This document shows positions 19,105 to 27,064 of a stretch of DNA of 29,394 nt, piece after piece. A program made the translations under genes and the position numbers. Every line of letters begins with the position of its first letter. Position 1 is the first letter of the stretch. The notes under the pieces are model-generated. The model was not told the DNA's origin, did not search any database, and saw only the letters and a program-made list of their open reading frames with translations. Source of the stretch: JBGTNQ01 sp038212375 (lineage in GTDB: Bacteria > Patescibacteriota > Minisyncoccia > Phycocordibacterales > Zambryskibacteraceae); contig JBBQUO010000006.1 in assembly GCA_038212375.1 (NCBI GenBank), positions 1-29,394 of the forward strand, written 5' to 3'.

Positions 19105-20847
19105 ATGCATATTTTAAAAACATACCTTACTCACTATTGGAAGCTTTGTGTCGCAGTACTTGTACTTGCTACGGTAAACCAGGTGTTTTCGTTATTTGAA
19201 CCAATGATCTTTCAGAGAATCATTGATAAATATGCACTTCGTTTCCATGAAATTACCACTGCACAATTTTTTCATGGTACCATCCTCCTCCTCCTTATAT
19301 TTGTAGGAAACGCTTTCATTTCTCGTATCGCAAAAAACTTTCAAGACTACTATCTCAATACCGTAAGTCAGCGTACCGGTGCAGATATGTACAGGGAAGG
19401 TATAAAGCACTCACTCGACCTTCCGTACGCAGTATTTGAAGATGAACGAAGCGGCGAAACTCTCGGTAAGTTGCAAAAAGCACGGCAAGATACCGAAAAG
19501 TTGGTTATCGACACTATTAATGTGGTTTTTATTTCTGTTATCATTCTTGCCTTCATTCTTGTCTACGCGTCATTTGTGTACTGGCTTATTCCAATCATCT
19601 TTATTGGTATGATCGGTACAGTAGGTACAATCACGATTCTTTTTTCAAAGAAAATTAAGGTTATCCAGCAAACAATCGTGGCAGAAACTACTGCTCTTGC
19701 AGGTGCTACTACCGAATCACTTCGAAATATTGAGCTCGTAAAAGCACTTGGTCTTTCAAGTCAAGAAGTGGAGAGGCTCAACAGTGTGACAGAAAAAATC
19801 CTCAAACTTGAGCTCAAAAAACTCCGATACCTTCGAACGCTCGATTTTATACAAGGTACCGTAACAAATATGGTTCGTGCGGGACTTTACCTCTTTTTGT
19901 TTTATCTCGTCTTTACTCAGAAAATTTCTCTCGGACAATATCTCTCATTGAATATTTATTCATTCTGGCTCTTTTTTCCACTTGCGCAGATTAGCACATT
20001 CATTAGTACGTATCGACAAGCTGAAGCTTCGCTTGAAAACTATACAAAGGTTATGGCAACTCCAGTTGAAGCTGAGCCTGTTTCTCCAGTTGCGATCGGC
20101 AACGTATCAACTCTTACCTTTAAGAATGTGTCGTTTGCATATAAAACTGCTACAACAAATGCCGTAGATGGGGTATCTTTTGAAATAAAAAAGGGCGAAA
20201 CAATTGCGTTTGTAGGACCGTCTGGTTCTGGAAAGACAAGTGTTGTGAAGCTTTTAGTGGGCCTGTATCCACCAACATCCGGCACTGTCTCATACAATGG
20301 AATTGCAAGTACTGATATCAATCTCAATGACTTGAGAAAAGAAATCGGATTTGTAACTCAAGATACACAGCTTTTTGCAGGTAGTATTAGAGAAAATTTA
20401 CTCTTCGTAAACCCTGAAGCGACCGATGCAGAGTGTCTCGATGCACTCCATAAGGCTGCATGTAGTGCCCTTCTCTCACGAGCAGAAAAAGGCTTAGATA
20501 CGATTATTGGAGAAGGTGGTGTGAAGATTTCTGGTGGAGAAAAACAGAGACTTTCGATCGCGAGAGCACTTCTGCGTAAACCTACAATCCTCGTCTTCGA
20601 CGAAGCAACATCATCACTTGATTCACTTACTGAGGAAGAAATTACGAAAACTATGCGTGATGTGACTGGCTCAAAGGAACACCTTACAGTACTCATTGCG
20701 CATCGTCTTTCGACTATCATGCATGCGGACAGAATTTACGTACTCGAAAAGGGAATTATCGCAGAGGTTGGAAGTCACAGCGAGCTCCTCGACCAAAAAG
20801 GACTCTATTCAGCTATGTGGAGACAGCAGATAGGAGAGAGATCATAG
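19105..20847 (+). CDS. ABC exporter, fused permease and ATPase
   Basis: 580 residues, a half-transporter that would work as a dimer. Six membrane helices lie in residues 1-310, with the type I exporter coupling segment ERSGETLGKLQKARQDTEKL. The ATPase has Walker A GPSGSGKTS near 371, Q-loop FVTQDTQLFAG, signature ISGGEKQR near 475, Walker B ILVFDEATSSLD near 494 and H-loop IAHRLST near 530. It belongs to the MsbA/multidrug/lipid exporter group; substrate unknown. Confidence 0.95.
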   Translation: MHILKTYLTHYWKLCVAVLVLATVNQVFSLFEPMIFQRIIDKYALRFHEITTAQFFHGTILLLLIFVGNAFISRIAKNFQDYYLNTVSQRTGADMYREGIKHSLDLPYAVFEDERSGETLGKLQKARQDTEKLVIDTINVVFISVIILAFILVYASFVYWLIPIIFIGMIGTVGTITILFSKKIKVIQQTIVAETTALAGATTESLRNIELVKALGLSSQEVERLNSVTEKILKLELKKLRYLRTLDFIQGTVTNMVRAGLYLFLFYLVFTQKISLGQYLSLNIYSFWLFFPLAQISTFISTYRQAEASLENYTKVMATPVEAEPVSPVAIGNVSTLTFKNVSFAYKTATTNAVDGVSFEIKKGETIAFVGPSGSGKTSVVKLLVGLYPPTSGTVSYNGIASTDINLNDLRKEIGFVTQDTQLFAGSIRENLLFVNPEATDAECLDALHKAACSALLSRAEKGLDTIIGEGGVKISGGEKQRLSIARALLRKPTILVFDEATSSLDSLTEEEITKTMRDVTGSKEHLTVLIAHRLSTIMHADRIYVLEKGIIAEVGSHSELLDQKGLYSAMWRQQIGERS

Positions 20848-20860
20848 GTAAGATGGTATG

Positions 20861-20897
20861 AAAACCTCACTTGGTTATGATAGTAGAGTGAGGTTTT
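20861..20897 (+). terminator. ABC transporter terminator
   Basis: AAAACCTCAC/GTGAGGTTTT 10-bp stem, 17-nt partly paired loop, T-rich end. Confidence 0.75.
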
Positions 20898-20917
20898 CTT
20901 GTGGAAAGGAGTTTTGC

Positions 20918-20923
20918 TATAAT
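20918..20923 (+). promoter_or_regulatory. -10 box of the FG-GAP-like exported protein gene
   Basis: Perfect TATAAT, 20 nt before ATG 20944; TTCTTG about 16 nt upstream is a possible -35. Confidence 0.5.
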
Positions 20924-20943
20924 GCGGTCATTAACAATCAGTA

Positions 20944-21558
20944 ATGAAATACGACCGTATGAATGAATTCATGAAGAAAAAGGGTGTCTGGACAGCCGCG
21001 CTAATAGTCATTATTGTGTTGCTCGTTGTATATTCTCGAATGCAGCGAAAAGAAGCTACCAAGCTTTCTCCGGTATCTGATAGTGATACAACTCAAGTTG
21101 ATACAAGAGTTCAGGGTGATTCAGGGTTGACGCTTGATGTGCGCAACGGAACATATACGATTGATGGAACTCCAATTGCGGTAGTTGATGGTGTTGCGAC
21201 TTCACAAATTGCTGATAGTGCAACAATGAGAAAAACTACTATTCTCGAAGGGCCTGCATTCGGAGATATAAACGGAGATGGATTGAAAGACGGAGTCGTC
21301 CTTCTTCGTGATGAGACAGGTGGAAGCGGAGTGTTCTATTATGTCGCAGGAGTTCTCGGACAGACAAATAGCCAGAAAACTACCAACGCAATCCTTCTCG
21401 GTGACAGGATCCGAATCAAGGAAATTTCTTTGGATGGAAATACCATCTCTGTAACGATACTTGAGCGAGCAGAGGGCGAAGCTATGACAACAGTTCCAAC
21501 AGTTACCAAGGTTGTTACGTTTACGGTACGAGGAGATGCATTGGTGAAGAATCAGTAA
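20944..21558 (+). CDS. Membrane-anchored exported protein with FG-GAP/EF-hand-like motif
   Basis: 204 residues. One N-terminal membrane helix (GVWTAALIVIIVLLVVYS) and a low-complexity linker lead into an outside beta-rich domain: LTLDVRNGTYTIDGTPIAVV, GPAFGDINGDGLKDGVVLLR, GGSGVFYYVAGVLG, ITILERAEGE. The DINGDGLKD loop is a calcium-binding FG-GAP/dockerin-type motif. I have seen similar short exported proteins in CPR but know no function. It has its own promoter and terminator. Confidence 0.75.
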   Translation: MKYDRMNEFMKKKGVWTAALIVIIVLLVVYSRMQRKEATKLSPVSDSDTTQVDTRVQGDSGLTLDVRNGTYTIDGTPIAVVDGVATSQIADSATMRKTTILEGPAFGDINGDGLKDGVVLLRDETGGSGVFYYVAGVLGQTNSQKTTNAILLGDRIRIKEISLDGNTISVTILERAEGEAMTTVPTVTKVVTFTVRGDALVKNQ

Positions 21559-21566
21559 TAGGTTTT

Positions 21567-21603
21567 AAAAACCGCACTTCCATAAGGAAGTGCGGTTTTT
21601 TGT
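21567..21603 (+). terminator. Intrinsic terminator
   Basis: 15-bp perfect stem AAAAACCGCACTTCC/GGAAGTGCGGTTTTT, ATAA loop, T-run. Confidence 0.93.
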
Positions 21604-21613
21604 ATAGGAATCT

Positions 21614-21642
21614 TCACGTTTTTGGACTTCATGCGTTACAAT
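21614..21642 (+). promoter_or_regulatory. Promoter of the RsiV-like gene
   Basis: TTCACG (21614-21619), 17-nt spacer, TACAAT (21637-21642), 6 nt before ATG 21649. This favours that ATG over the upstream in-frame TTG/ATG. Confidence 0.55.
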
Positions 21643-21648
21643 AGCAAA

Positions 21649-22434
21649 ATGACTATTCGCGCCATGTGTTCAATACTGTATTTCCGCATACGACGAATAA
21701 CTCGTACTCATATTATCGTAATGCTACTAGCCTTGGTTTCTGTGCTTCTGTACATGCTATTTCATGTTGATCCAACAGTGGTGCCAATATCAGTGCATAC
21801 ATTTTCAGAAAAAACTGCTGGATATGATGTCGCGCTTGAGTACCCAGAATTTACGGCACTTCCGAATGTATTTAACGTTCATATTAAAACTACTGTTCTG
21901 GACGCATTGAAGGTGTTCAAAGACACATCAGCAGAGAGCGAGGCAAACAGGCATGCGCAAAATGGAAAAGGTCAGCCTGCATATCAGTATTCATTTAAAC
22001 AGCGATTCACACCAGAGCAGCTTTCGAGCACAGTAATTAGTGTCGTGCTTTACACCTCATACTTTGCGGGAGGTGCTCATGGTGGTGCAGATATCTATAC
22101 ATTTAATTACGATCGACAAAAAAAGCATGAAATATCACTCGACGAAATTTTCAGCTCAGTACCGGACTATCTTCACCGTATATCAGAATTTACGCTCAGT
22201 AATCTAAAAGAGAATCTTCGTACCGCTGGGGGAGGACATGATCCAGACATGACGATGCTCACCCAAGGACTTGCACCAACACAAGAAAATTTTAGTAGGT
22301 TTACACTAGGCTCTGACCATACCATTACGTTTTATTTCCCTGCATATCAAGTGGCAGCGTATGTGTATGGTGAACAAAAAGTTACTATGCCGCTTTCGTT
22401 TATTCTTTCATCAGTAAGTCTTGCTAATCGATAA
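21649..22434 (+). CDS. RsiV-like exported protein (DUF4163/DUF3298)
   Basis: 261 residues from ATG 21649. One N-terminal membrane helix (HIIVMLLALVSVLLYMLFHV) precedes a DUF4163 region (SEKTAGYDVALEYPEFTALP ... FNVHIKTTV) and DUF3298: VVLYTSYFAGGAHGGADIYT, TFNYDRQKKHEISLDEIFSS, HTITFYFPAYQVAAYVYGEQ. The GGAHGG motif is characteristic. In Bacillus RsiV this fold binds lysozyme and controls an ECF sigma factor; here there is no cytosolic anti-sigma domain, so that function is not implied. Confidence 0.85.
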   Translation: MTIRAMCSILYFRIRRITRTHIIVMLLALVSVLLYMLFHVDPTVVPISVHTFSEKTAGYDVALEYPEFTALPNVFNVHIKTTVLDALKVFKDTSAESEANRHAQNGKGQPAYQYSFKQRFTPEQLSSTVISVVLYTSYFAGGAHGGADIYTFNYDRQKKHEISLDEIFSSVPDYLHRISEFTLSNLKENLRTAGGGHDPDMTMLTQGLAPTQENFSRFTLGSDHTITFYFPAYQVAAYVYGEQKVTMPLSFILSSVSLANR

Positions 22435-22437
22435 TGT

Positions 22438-22959
22438 ATGAGTAGTCAACCAAAAAACCCACTTACACCACTTGAACAATTTTCTGATTTTTGTACAAGG
22501 TCGGTAGGATCCTCAACGTCACTCGTCGTTCATACGCTTTTTTTTGTATCTGCATTTGTGCTCGGATTACTTGGAGTGCCGTGGAATACCGTATTACTCG
22601 TTCTTACCACAGTAGTTTCTCTTGAAGCAATTTATCTTTCTATTCTTATTCAAATTTCGGTTAATCGAAACACCAAAAGTCTTGAGGTTGTAGAAGAAAA
22701 TGTAGACGAGATTCAAGAAGATATCGGAGAGATTCAAGGAGACGTAGATGAAATACAAGAAGATGTAGACGAGATTCAAGAAGATATCGGAGAAATTCAA
22801 GAAGATGTCGACGAAATCTCAGAAGAAGTTGATGAGATATCAGAAGATGTCTCTGTTGATACAGATACAAATACTGATAAAACACTGAAAAGTATTGAGA
22901 AGTCGCTCGCGACTCTCGCCGAAGAGATCGATAAACTCCGCAAGACTGTTTCAAAATAA
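22438..22959 (+). CDS. Two-helix membrane protein with heptad-repeat coiled coil
   Basis: 173 residues. Two membrane helices at about 27-75 (STSLVVHTLFFVSAFVLGLL, NTVLLVLTTVVSLEAIYLSI) resemble the DUF1003-type hairpin. Residues 89-137 are seven perfect heptads of the form VDEIQED/IGEIQED, a very acidic coiled coil, followed by a second helix (KSIEKSLATLAEEIDKLRKT). The coil would extend into the cytoplasm. Function unknown. It starts 3 nt after the RsiV-like stop, so is probably in the same operon. Confidence 0.8.
   Translation: MSSQPKNPLTPLEQFSDFCTRSVGSSTSLVVHTLFFVSAFVLGLLGVPWNTVLLVLTTVVSLEAIYLSILIQISVNRNTKSLEVVEENVDEIQEDIGEIQGDVDEIQEDVDEIQEDIGEIQEDVDEISEEVDEISEDVSVDTDTNTDKTLKSIEKSLATLAEEIDKLRKTVSK
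22702..22848 (+). repeat. Seven in-frame 21-nt tandem repeats
   Basis: Seven 21-nt units encoding acidic heptads. Units 1-2 and 4-5 are nearly identical over 37 bases at a 63-nt spacing, which suggests expansion by a three-unit duplication and a potential for length change. Confidence 0.9.
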
Positions 22960-22969
22960 TGTACGTTGT

Positions 22970-23452
22970 ATGGGAAAAATTATTATTGCACCTCACAGAG
23001 ATATAACTGATGGACAGCTGGTATATTTAGCTGGGCCTATGTTCCAAACACTCGATTGGCATGGAGATGCGATTTCCCATCTTTCGATCAATCCCCGTGT
23101 AGATATTGCACTTCCTCAGTGGGCAACAGAGAAAGGCGAACCGACAACCGATAACGAAAAAAAAGAACATCAAGCCTGGCAAGAAGATCTTCTTGAGAGG
23201 GCAACGAAACGTGGAGTTGTGATGTTTTGGTTTCCGTTCACTTCAGAAATTCCTATCTCACAAAGTCAGCCATATTTTTTACTGAGTTTTATTGCAGAAG
23301 TATTTCGGCAAAAACCATTTCGACTTATTGTTGGTATCGAAGAAGGGAATCCAGAATATGAATATATTGTCGCTGAATTAGATTCTTATGCTATCCCTGT
23401 ATGCACAAGTCTTGAGGATGCATGCGAAGAGGTGCTGCGACTGTTACGGTAG
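22970..23452 (+). CDS. Nucleoside 2-deoxyribosyltransferase-like protein
   Basis: 160 residues from ATG 22970; the longer frame overlaps the preceding gene. It has the NDT-fold start KIIIAPHRDITDGQLVYLAG then PMFQTLDWHGDAI, a middle DLLERATKRGVVMFWFPFTS and late PFRLIVGIEEGNPEYEYIVA. This matches the nucleoside 2-deoxyribosyltransferase-like/DUF4406 group, where a strand-loop near the N-terminus binds the nucleoside and a Glu is the nucleophile. It may salvage or detoxify nucleosides. Substrate not determined. Confidence 0.75.
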   Translation: MGKIIIAPHRDITDGQLVYLAGPMFQTLDWHGDAISHLSINPRVDIALPQWATEKGEPTTDNEKKEHQAWQEDLLERATKRGVVMFWFPFTSEIPISQSQPYFLLSFIAEVFRQKPFRLIVGIEEGNPEYEYIVAELDSYAIPVCTSLEDACEEVLRLLR

Positions 23453-23470
23453 CACTATTACACAATACTC

Positions 23471-23498
23471 TTTACAAAAAACAAAATCGTAGTATCAT
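23471..23498 (+). promoter_or_regulatory. Promoter of the 112-residue gene
   Basis: TTTACA (23471-23476), 16-nt spacer, TATCAT (23493-23498). It gives a leader of about 47 nt with AGGAG before GTG 23552. Confidence 0.7.
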
Positions 23499-23551
23499 AT
23501 TCAAAACGTGTTGTCGGCACAACTCGTACATAAACCTTTAGGAGTATTGAA

Positions 23552-23890
23552 GTGAAAACAGCCCTGGCCCATCGCACTGCAGCACTCACTACGAACAGTC
23601 GTGTGTCAGCTCAGCCCGCTTCAAGTGGGCAGAGCAGTACAAATGGAGGACTTATGAAGACTGGGGAAGCGTCTCTCCTTATTGGCATGTTCGCTGGTAG
23701 GGTACCTATGCTTCCTCAATCAAGTTCTGGGCGTCTCCAGGTTGAACATCGCTTTGATCGTAACGACTTGATGACTCAATTTTCCATGGGGGCGGACAAG
23801 CTCGAGGAGCTCATAGCTCTCCGCAAGCAGGAGAATGGTGTCTTCCATGTCTATGCGATCCTTGAAGAAATCGGAGCTGGAGTCAGTTAG
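23552..23890 (+). CDS. Unknown 112-residue protein with GTG start
   Basis: Starts at GTG 23552 with TTTAGGAG 9 nt upstream. The first 35 residues are low-complexity, Ser/Ala/Thr-rich (RVSAQPASSGQSSTNGG); an internal ATG (MKTGEASLLIGMFAGRVP) is an alternative start at 23654. The C-terminal half is a compact helical piece (HRFDRNDLMTQFSMGADKLE then ELIALRKQENGVFHVYAILE). I do not recognise it. It has its own promoter, Shine-Dalgarno and hairpin, like the genes at 1362 and 13513. Confidence 0.65.
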   Translation: MKTALAHRTAALTTNSRVSAQPASSGQSSTNGGLMKTGEASLLIGMFAGRVPMLPQSSSGRLQVEHRFDRNDLMTQFSMGADKLEELIALRKQENGVFHVYAILEEIGAGVS

Positions 23891-23927
23891 CACTTTGTAG
23901 TACCGTTCTTTCCTGCCGACACACACG

Positions 23928-23955
23928 GTGCCCCCTTCCGAAAGGTTGGGGGCAC
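23928..23955 (+). terminator. Terminator-like hairpin
   Basis: GTGCCCCC/GGGGGCAC 8-bp stem with a partly paired TTCC-gaaa-GGTT apex; only a weak T-rich tail follows. Confidence 0.65.
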
Positions 23956-23980
23956 GCTTATTTCTGGTATTGTTAATCCT

Positions 23981-24844
23981 ATGAATTCTTCCATTTCAAT
24001 ATATACAACCAAGCCTTCAAAGGACTACGAACTTCTCGATAGTGGTGGAGGAGAAAAACTCGAACGATTCGGGAATATTATTTTGCGCAGACCAGATCCG
24101 CAAGTGCTGTGGGACAAAAGTTTGCCAAATAGTATATGGCAGAGCGCTGCTGCTCATTTTGATAAACAATGGCTTGGCCGCAAAAAAGTCCCTGAATCTT
24201 GGAATATTTATATGGGTGCGTATCAATTTAAATTGAAGCTCTCGGCATTTAAACATGTCGGCATTTTTCCCGAGCAAGAATCAAACTGGAATTTTATTAG
24301 TGAGACCATTTCCAAAGCATCAAAACCAGTATCAGTACTGAATCTTTTTGGATACACCGGTGGCACAACTCTTGCAGCACTTCTTTCAAACGCTAATGTG
24401 GTTCATGTTGATGGATCAAAAACTGCTCTTTCGTGGGCAAAAGAAAACACTGAGCTATCAGGGCTTTCAGATAAGTCCGTGCGATGGATTCTTGACGATG
24501 CGCTTTCATTTGTAAAACGAGAAATAAAACGAGGGCATGTGTACGACGCTGTAGTTATGGATCCTCCTGCATTCGGCCACGGACCAACGGGGGAGACGTG
24601 GAAAATTGAGCAGCATTTACCAGAACTTATTGGACTTCTCCCAAAACTCCTTTCAAAAAAACCACTTTTCGTTCTCGTGAACGGATATGCTTCAGGATAT
24701 TCTCCACTCGCGTACCGAACCCTTCTCGACTCTCTCACGGCTCTGTATGGCGGTACTGTAGACATGGGGGAAGTAGCTATTGAAGAAAAAGATAGTAAAA
24801 GGCTACTTCCCGCAGGAATTTTTGCTCGATGGACTAGAGAGTAA
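23981..24844 (+). CDS. SAM-dependent methyltransferase, RlmI/RlmK-like
   Basis: 287 residues. An N-terminal part with RRPDPQVLWDKSLPNSIW and GAYQFKLKLSAFKHVGIFPE is followed by a class I Rossmann domain: VLNLFGYTGGTTLAALLSNA (SAM motif I), VVHVDGSKTALSWAKENTEL, RWILDDALSFVKRE, VYDAVVMDPPAFGHGPTGET (motif IV DPPAF). This is the COG1092 rRNA cytosine-C5/guanine-N2 methyltransferase type. It lacks the PUA domain of RlmI. The target is likely 23S rRNA, not provable here. Confidence 0.88.
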   Translation: MNSSISIYTTKPSKDYELLDSGGGEKLERFGNIILRRPDPQVLWDKSLPNSIWQSAAAHFDKQWLGRKKVPESWNIYMGAYQFKLKLSAFKHVGIFPEQESNWNFISETISKASKPVSVLNLFGYTGGTTLAALLSNANVVHVDGSKTALSWAKENTELSGLSDKSVRWILDDALSFVKREIKRGHVYDAVVMDPPAFGHGPTGETWKIEQHLPELIGLLPKLLSKKPLFVLVNGYASGYSPLAYRTLLDSLTALYGGTVDMGEVAIEEKDSKRLLPAGIFARWTRE

Positions 24845-24872
24845 GATTTGGTATTACTGAGCGTCTCACACT

Positions 24873-25382
24873 ATGAACAACGAATCTAGAGAAGAACAGT
24901 TCACTCAAGCTTTTCACCAGTATTCAGATGCTCTTTTTAGGCATTCATATTTTAGAGTCTCAGATAGAGAGGTTTCTATCGATCTCGTACATGATGCGTT
25001 CAGTAAAACCTGGGTACAGGTAACTCGTGGCGAAAACATCGAGAATTTCCAAGCATACCTCTATCATGTCCTCAATAATCTTATTGTTGATTATTACCGA
25101 AAGAAAAAAAGTCTTTCGCTTGATACTATGGCTGAAGATGGTTTCGATCCTATTGGCACAGGCAGCAGCGAGGTTTTCGCTCACGCTGAGCACGGTGAGC
25201 TGATGAGACACCTAGAGCAGCTTTCTCAAGGTGACCGAGATGTAATTGTCATGAGATATATTGACGGGCTTCAAGTAAAGCAAATCGCGAGCGTACTCGG
25301 TGAACAAGAAAATTCTGTTTCTGTAAGACTTCACCGTGCGGTAAAGAAATTGAAAACATACATAAAAAGCGATGCAAAATAA
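24873..25382 (+). CDS. ECF-type RNA polymerase sigma factor
   Basis: 169 residues. Region 2 covers about 10-75 (AFHQYSDALFRHSYFRVSDR, SIDLVHDAFSKTWVQV, FQAYLYHVLNNLIVDYYRKK); region 4 covers about 110-165 (LEQLSQGDRDVIVMRYIDGL, QVKQIASVLGEQENSVSVRL, HRAVKKLKTYI). No extra domain. The next gene overlaps it by 11 nt and encodes a membrane protein that is the likely regulator. An extended TGGTATTAC box lies 18 nt before the ATG. Confidence 0.95.
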   Translation: MNNESREEQFTQAFHQYSDALFRHSYFRVSDREVSIDLVHDAFSKTWVQVTRGENIENFQAYLYHVLNNLIVDYYRKKKSLSLDTMAEDGFDPIGTGSSEVFAHAEHGELMRHLEQLSQGDRDVIVMRYIDGLQVKQIASVLGEQENSVSVRLHRAVKKLKTYIKSDAK

Positions 25383-26385
25383 CTTCGAAAAACAGATGGC
25401 AAGTGCGAAAAATACTTCTCTTTCACAAAATGAGAAAGATATTTTGCGCGCACGTATTATGGAAGTGATTCGTCAAAACCCATTTCCTGCTACTCAAAAA
25501 AAGGTAGCAATTATTTCTCCATATTCAGTATTTCTTATCGTGCGGAACCATATTCTTGCGTCAGCACTTATTGTTCTCTTTTTTATAAGTAGCACAGGAA
25601 CATTACTTGCAGAAAAAGCTCTTCCAGGAAATACACTGTATGGCATTAAAACTGGTGTAAATGAAAAAGTTCTCGGTTTGTTTGCAACATCTCCTCAAGC
25701 AAAGGCAGAGTGGCAACTCACCTTGGCAGATCGAAGGCTTTCCGAAAGCGAGACCCTCGCAACGCAAGACAAATTGACTCCTGAAGAGAGTGCGCAATTG
25801 CAGGCGTCATTTGACGAGCATACTCGTCTTGCTCTTAATGCTAATGATTCTGACTCCGTCGAAGTTCCACTTCACGCAGGCGTTACTTCTACAACTGCGG
25901 TGCAAGTGCCAACCATAATGAGGCCAATGAGTATGCAAGCGATCAGTGCTCCTTTAAAAAAAGAGAAGGGAAAGAAGATCGCAACTACAACTCCGGTTAC
26001 GCATGTTTCTCTAGATCAAATTGCGACACTTCGCAGTCAGGTAGTAGCCAAGAAAGCAGAATTTGAAGGATATAAGGATCAGCTCATACAGCAAAACCAA
26101 TTTATCCGTCTAAAGGGAAGATCACTTGTTGCAGAAAAGTTATTGTTCAGTGCGCGCGAAGCTCTCAAGCAAGGAGATGAACATAGTGCTGACTCGCTCT
26201 TTTCACAAGCAAAGGTTTCGTTTGCAATGGCAGCAACATCAACTATGAATTCTATCGATGCTGAGACGATTTCTGCTTCGACAACCCCAAGGGATGACGG
26301 AAAAAAAGAATCAGCGTCTACTACAAGTACCACTCTCCCTACTATTTCAACAGAAGGAAGCATTCTCGATAGTCAGGATCACTAA
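25372..26385 (+). CDS. DUF5667-like membrane protein, likely sigma-factor partner
   Basis: 337 residues. A cytosolic N-terminus (KNTSLSQNEKDILRARIMEV) precedes one membrane helix at about 60-80 (ILASALIVLFFISSTGTLLA), then the DUF5667 signature KALPGNTLYGIKTGVNEKVL and SPQAKAEWQLTLADRRLSES. Outside there are long helices (TLRSQVVAKKAEFEGYKDQL, SLVAEKLLFSAREALKQGDE) joined by Thr/Ser-rich linkers. Overlap with the ECF sigma gene (11 nt) implies translational coupling and an anti-sigma or co-sensing role. It lacks a recognisable zinc-binding anti-sigma motif. Confidence 0.8.
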   Translation: MQNNFEKQMASAKNTSLSQNEKDILRARIMEVIRQNPFPATQKKVAIISPYSVFLIVRNHILASALIVLFFISSTGTLLAEKALPGNTLYGIKTGVNEKVLGLFATSPQAKAEWQLTLADRRLSESETLATQDKLTPEESAQLQASFDEHTRLALNANDSDSVEVPLHAGVTSTTAVQVPTIMRPMSMQAISAPLKKEKGKKIATTTPVTHVSLDQIATLRSQVVAKKAEFEGYKDQLIQQNQFIRLKGRSLVAEKLLFSAREALKQGDEHSADSLFSQAKVSFAMAATSTMNSIDAETISASTTPRDDGKKESASTTSTTLPTISTEGSILDSQDH

Positions 26386-26401
26386 TTTTCTCAAATTTCT
26401 G

Positions 26402-26407
26402 TATAGT
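26402..26407 (+). promoter_or_regulatory. -10 box of the PAP2 gene
   Basis: TATAGT, 6 nt before ATG 26414, supporting that start over the longer frame that begins inside the preceding gene. -35 unclear. Confidence 0.45.
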
Positions 26408-26413
26408 ATAGAG

Positions 26414-27064
26414 ATGAGCAATCAGCAGATTACCAGTCTCAGTTTTTTTACAAAGCATCGCACCCTTTTTCTCGCTAACATAGTTTCGGTCTTTGTTTTT
26501 TGCGTCCTCGCATTTGTCCGAACATCTTTGGGCAATCTAGGTGATCTAAATGTTTTCCCGATCGCAAGTGTGTTCGGGAGTAATACTATTACCGATATCA
26601 TGATCGGAATCAGTACCGCAATCAATCCAACAGCACTTCTGGTCGTGTCCATTTTATGTTCGGCATTATTACTCGCAAAGAAAAAAAGGTCATGGGCTGT
26701 ATTTTTCTTCATCACTATCGTTTCTGCTGTTTTCACGGCAGTGTTATTCAAAAGTATTTTTCAAACCGCGAGACCTCGTGACCAGATTGTTCCAGAAATT
26801 GGATTTGGATTTCCATCTGCGCATGCGACCGCAGTCGCAGTATTTTTCTTGACCTTTGCATATGCTATTAAAGAAAAAGTTCACGATACGGCAATTGTCT
26901 ATTTATGGATGCTTGTTTCCGCAGGGCTTATTGCGATTACCGGGTTCAGTCGAGTCTATCTCGGAGTACATTTCATTTCAGATGTGTTTGCGGGCTTTGC
27001 TCTTGGTATCTTTTGGGCGACACTTGGTATTTTGGTAATGGAACAAAGAAAAAAATATGAATAA
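26414..27064 (+). CDS. PAP2-family membrane phosphatase
   Basis: 216 residues from ATG 26414. Five to six membrane helices carry the three PAP2 motifs: KSIFQTARPRD (motif 1), GFPSAHAT (motif 2, catalytic His) and SRVYLGVHFISDVFAG (motif 3, nucleophile His). Family members dephosphorylate undecaprenyl pyrophosphate (BacA-independent type, PgpB-like) or phosphatidic acid on the outer face of the membrane. The exact lipid is not known. Its end overlaps folD by 8 nt. Confidence 0.93.
   Translation: MSNQQITSLSFFTKHRTLFLANIVSVFVFCVLAFVRTSLGNLGDLNVFPIASVFGSNTITDIMIGISTAINPTALLVVSILCSALLLAKKKRSWAVFFFITIVSAVFTAVLFKSIFQTARPRDQIVPEIGFGFPSAHATAVAVFFLTFAYAIKEKVHDTAIVYLWMLVSAGLIAITGFSRVYLGVHFISDVFAGFALGIFWATLGILVMEQRKKYE

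Noticed and set aside
22702..22848. CRISPR-like periodic repeat
   Set aside because: Period is 21 nt with no spacers and the array is in frame within a coiled-coil protein; no cas genes nearby.
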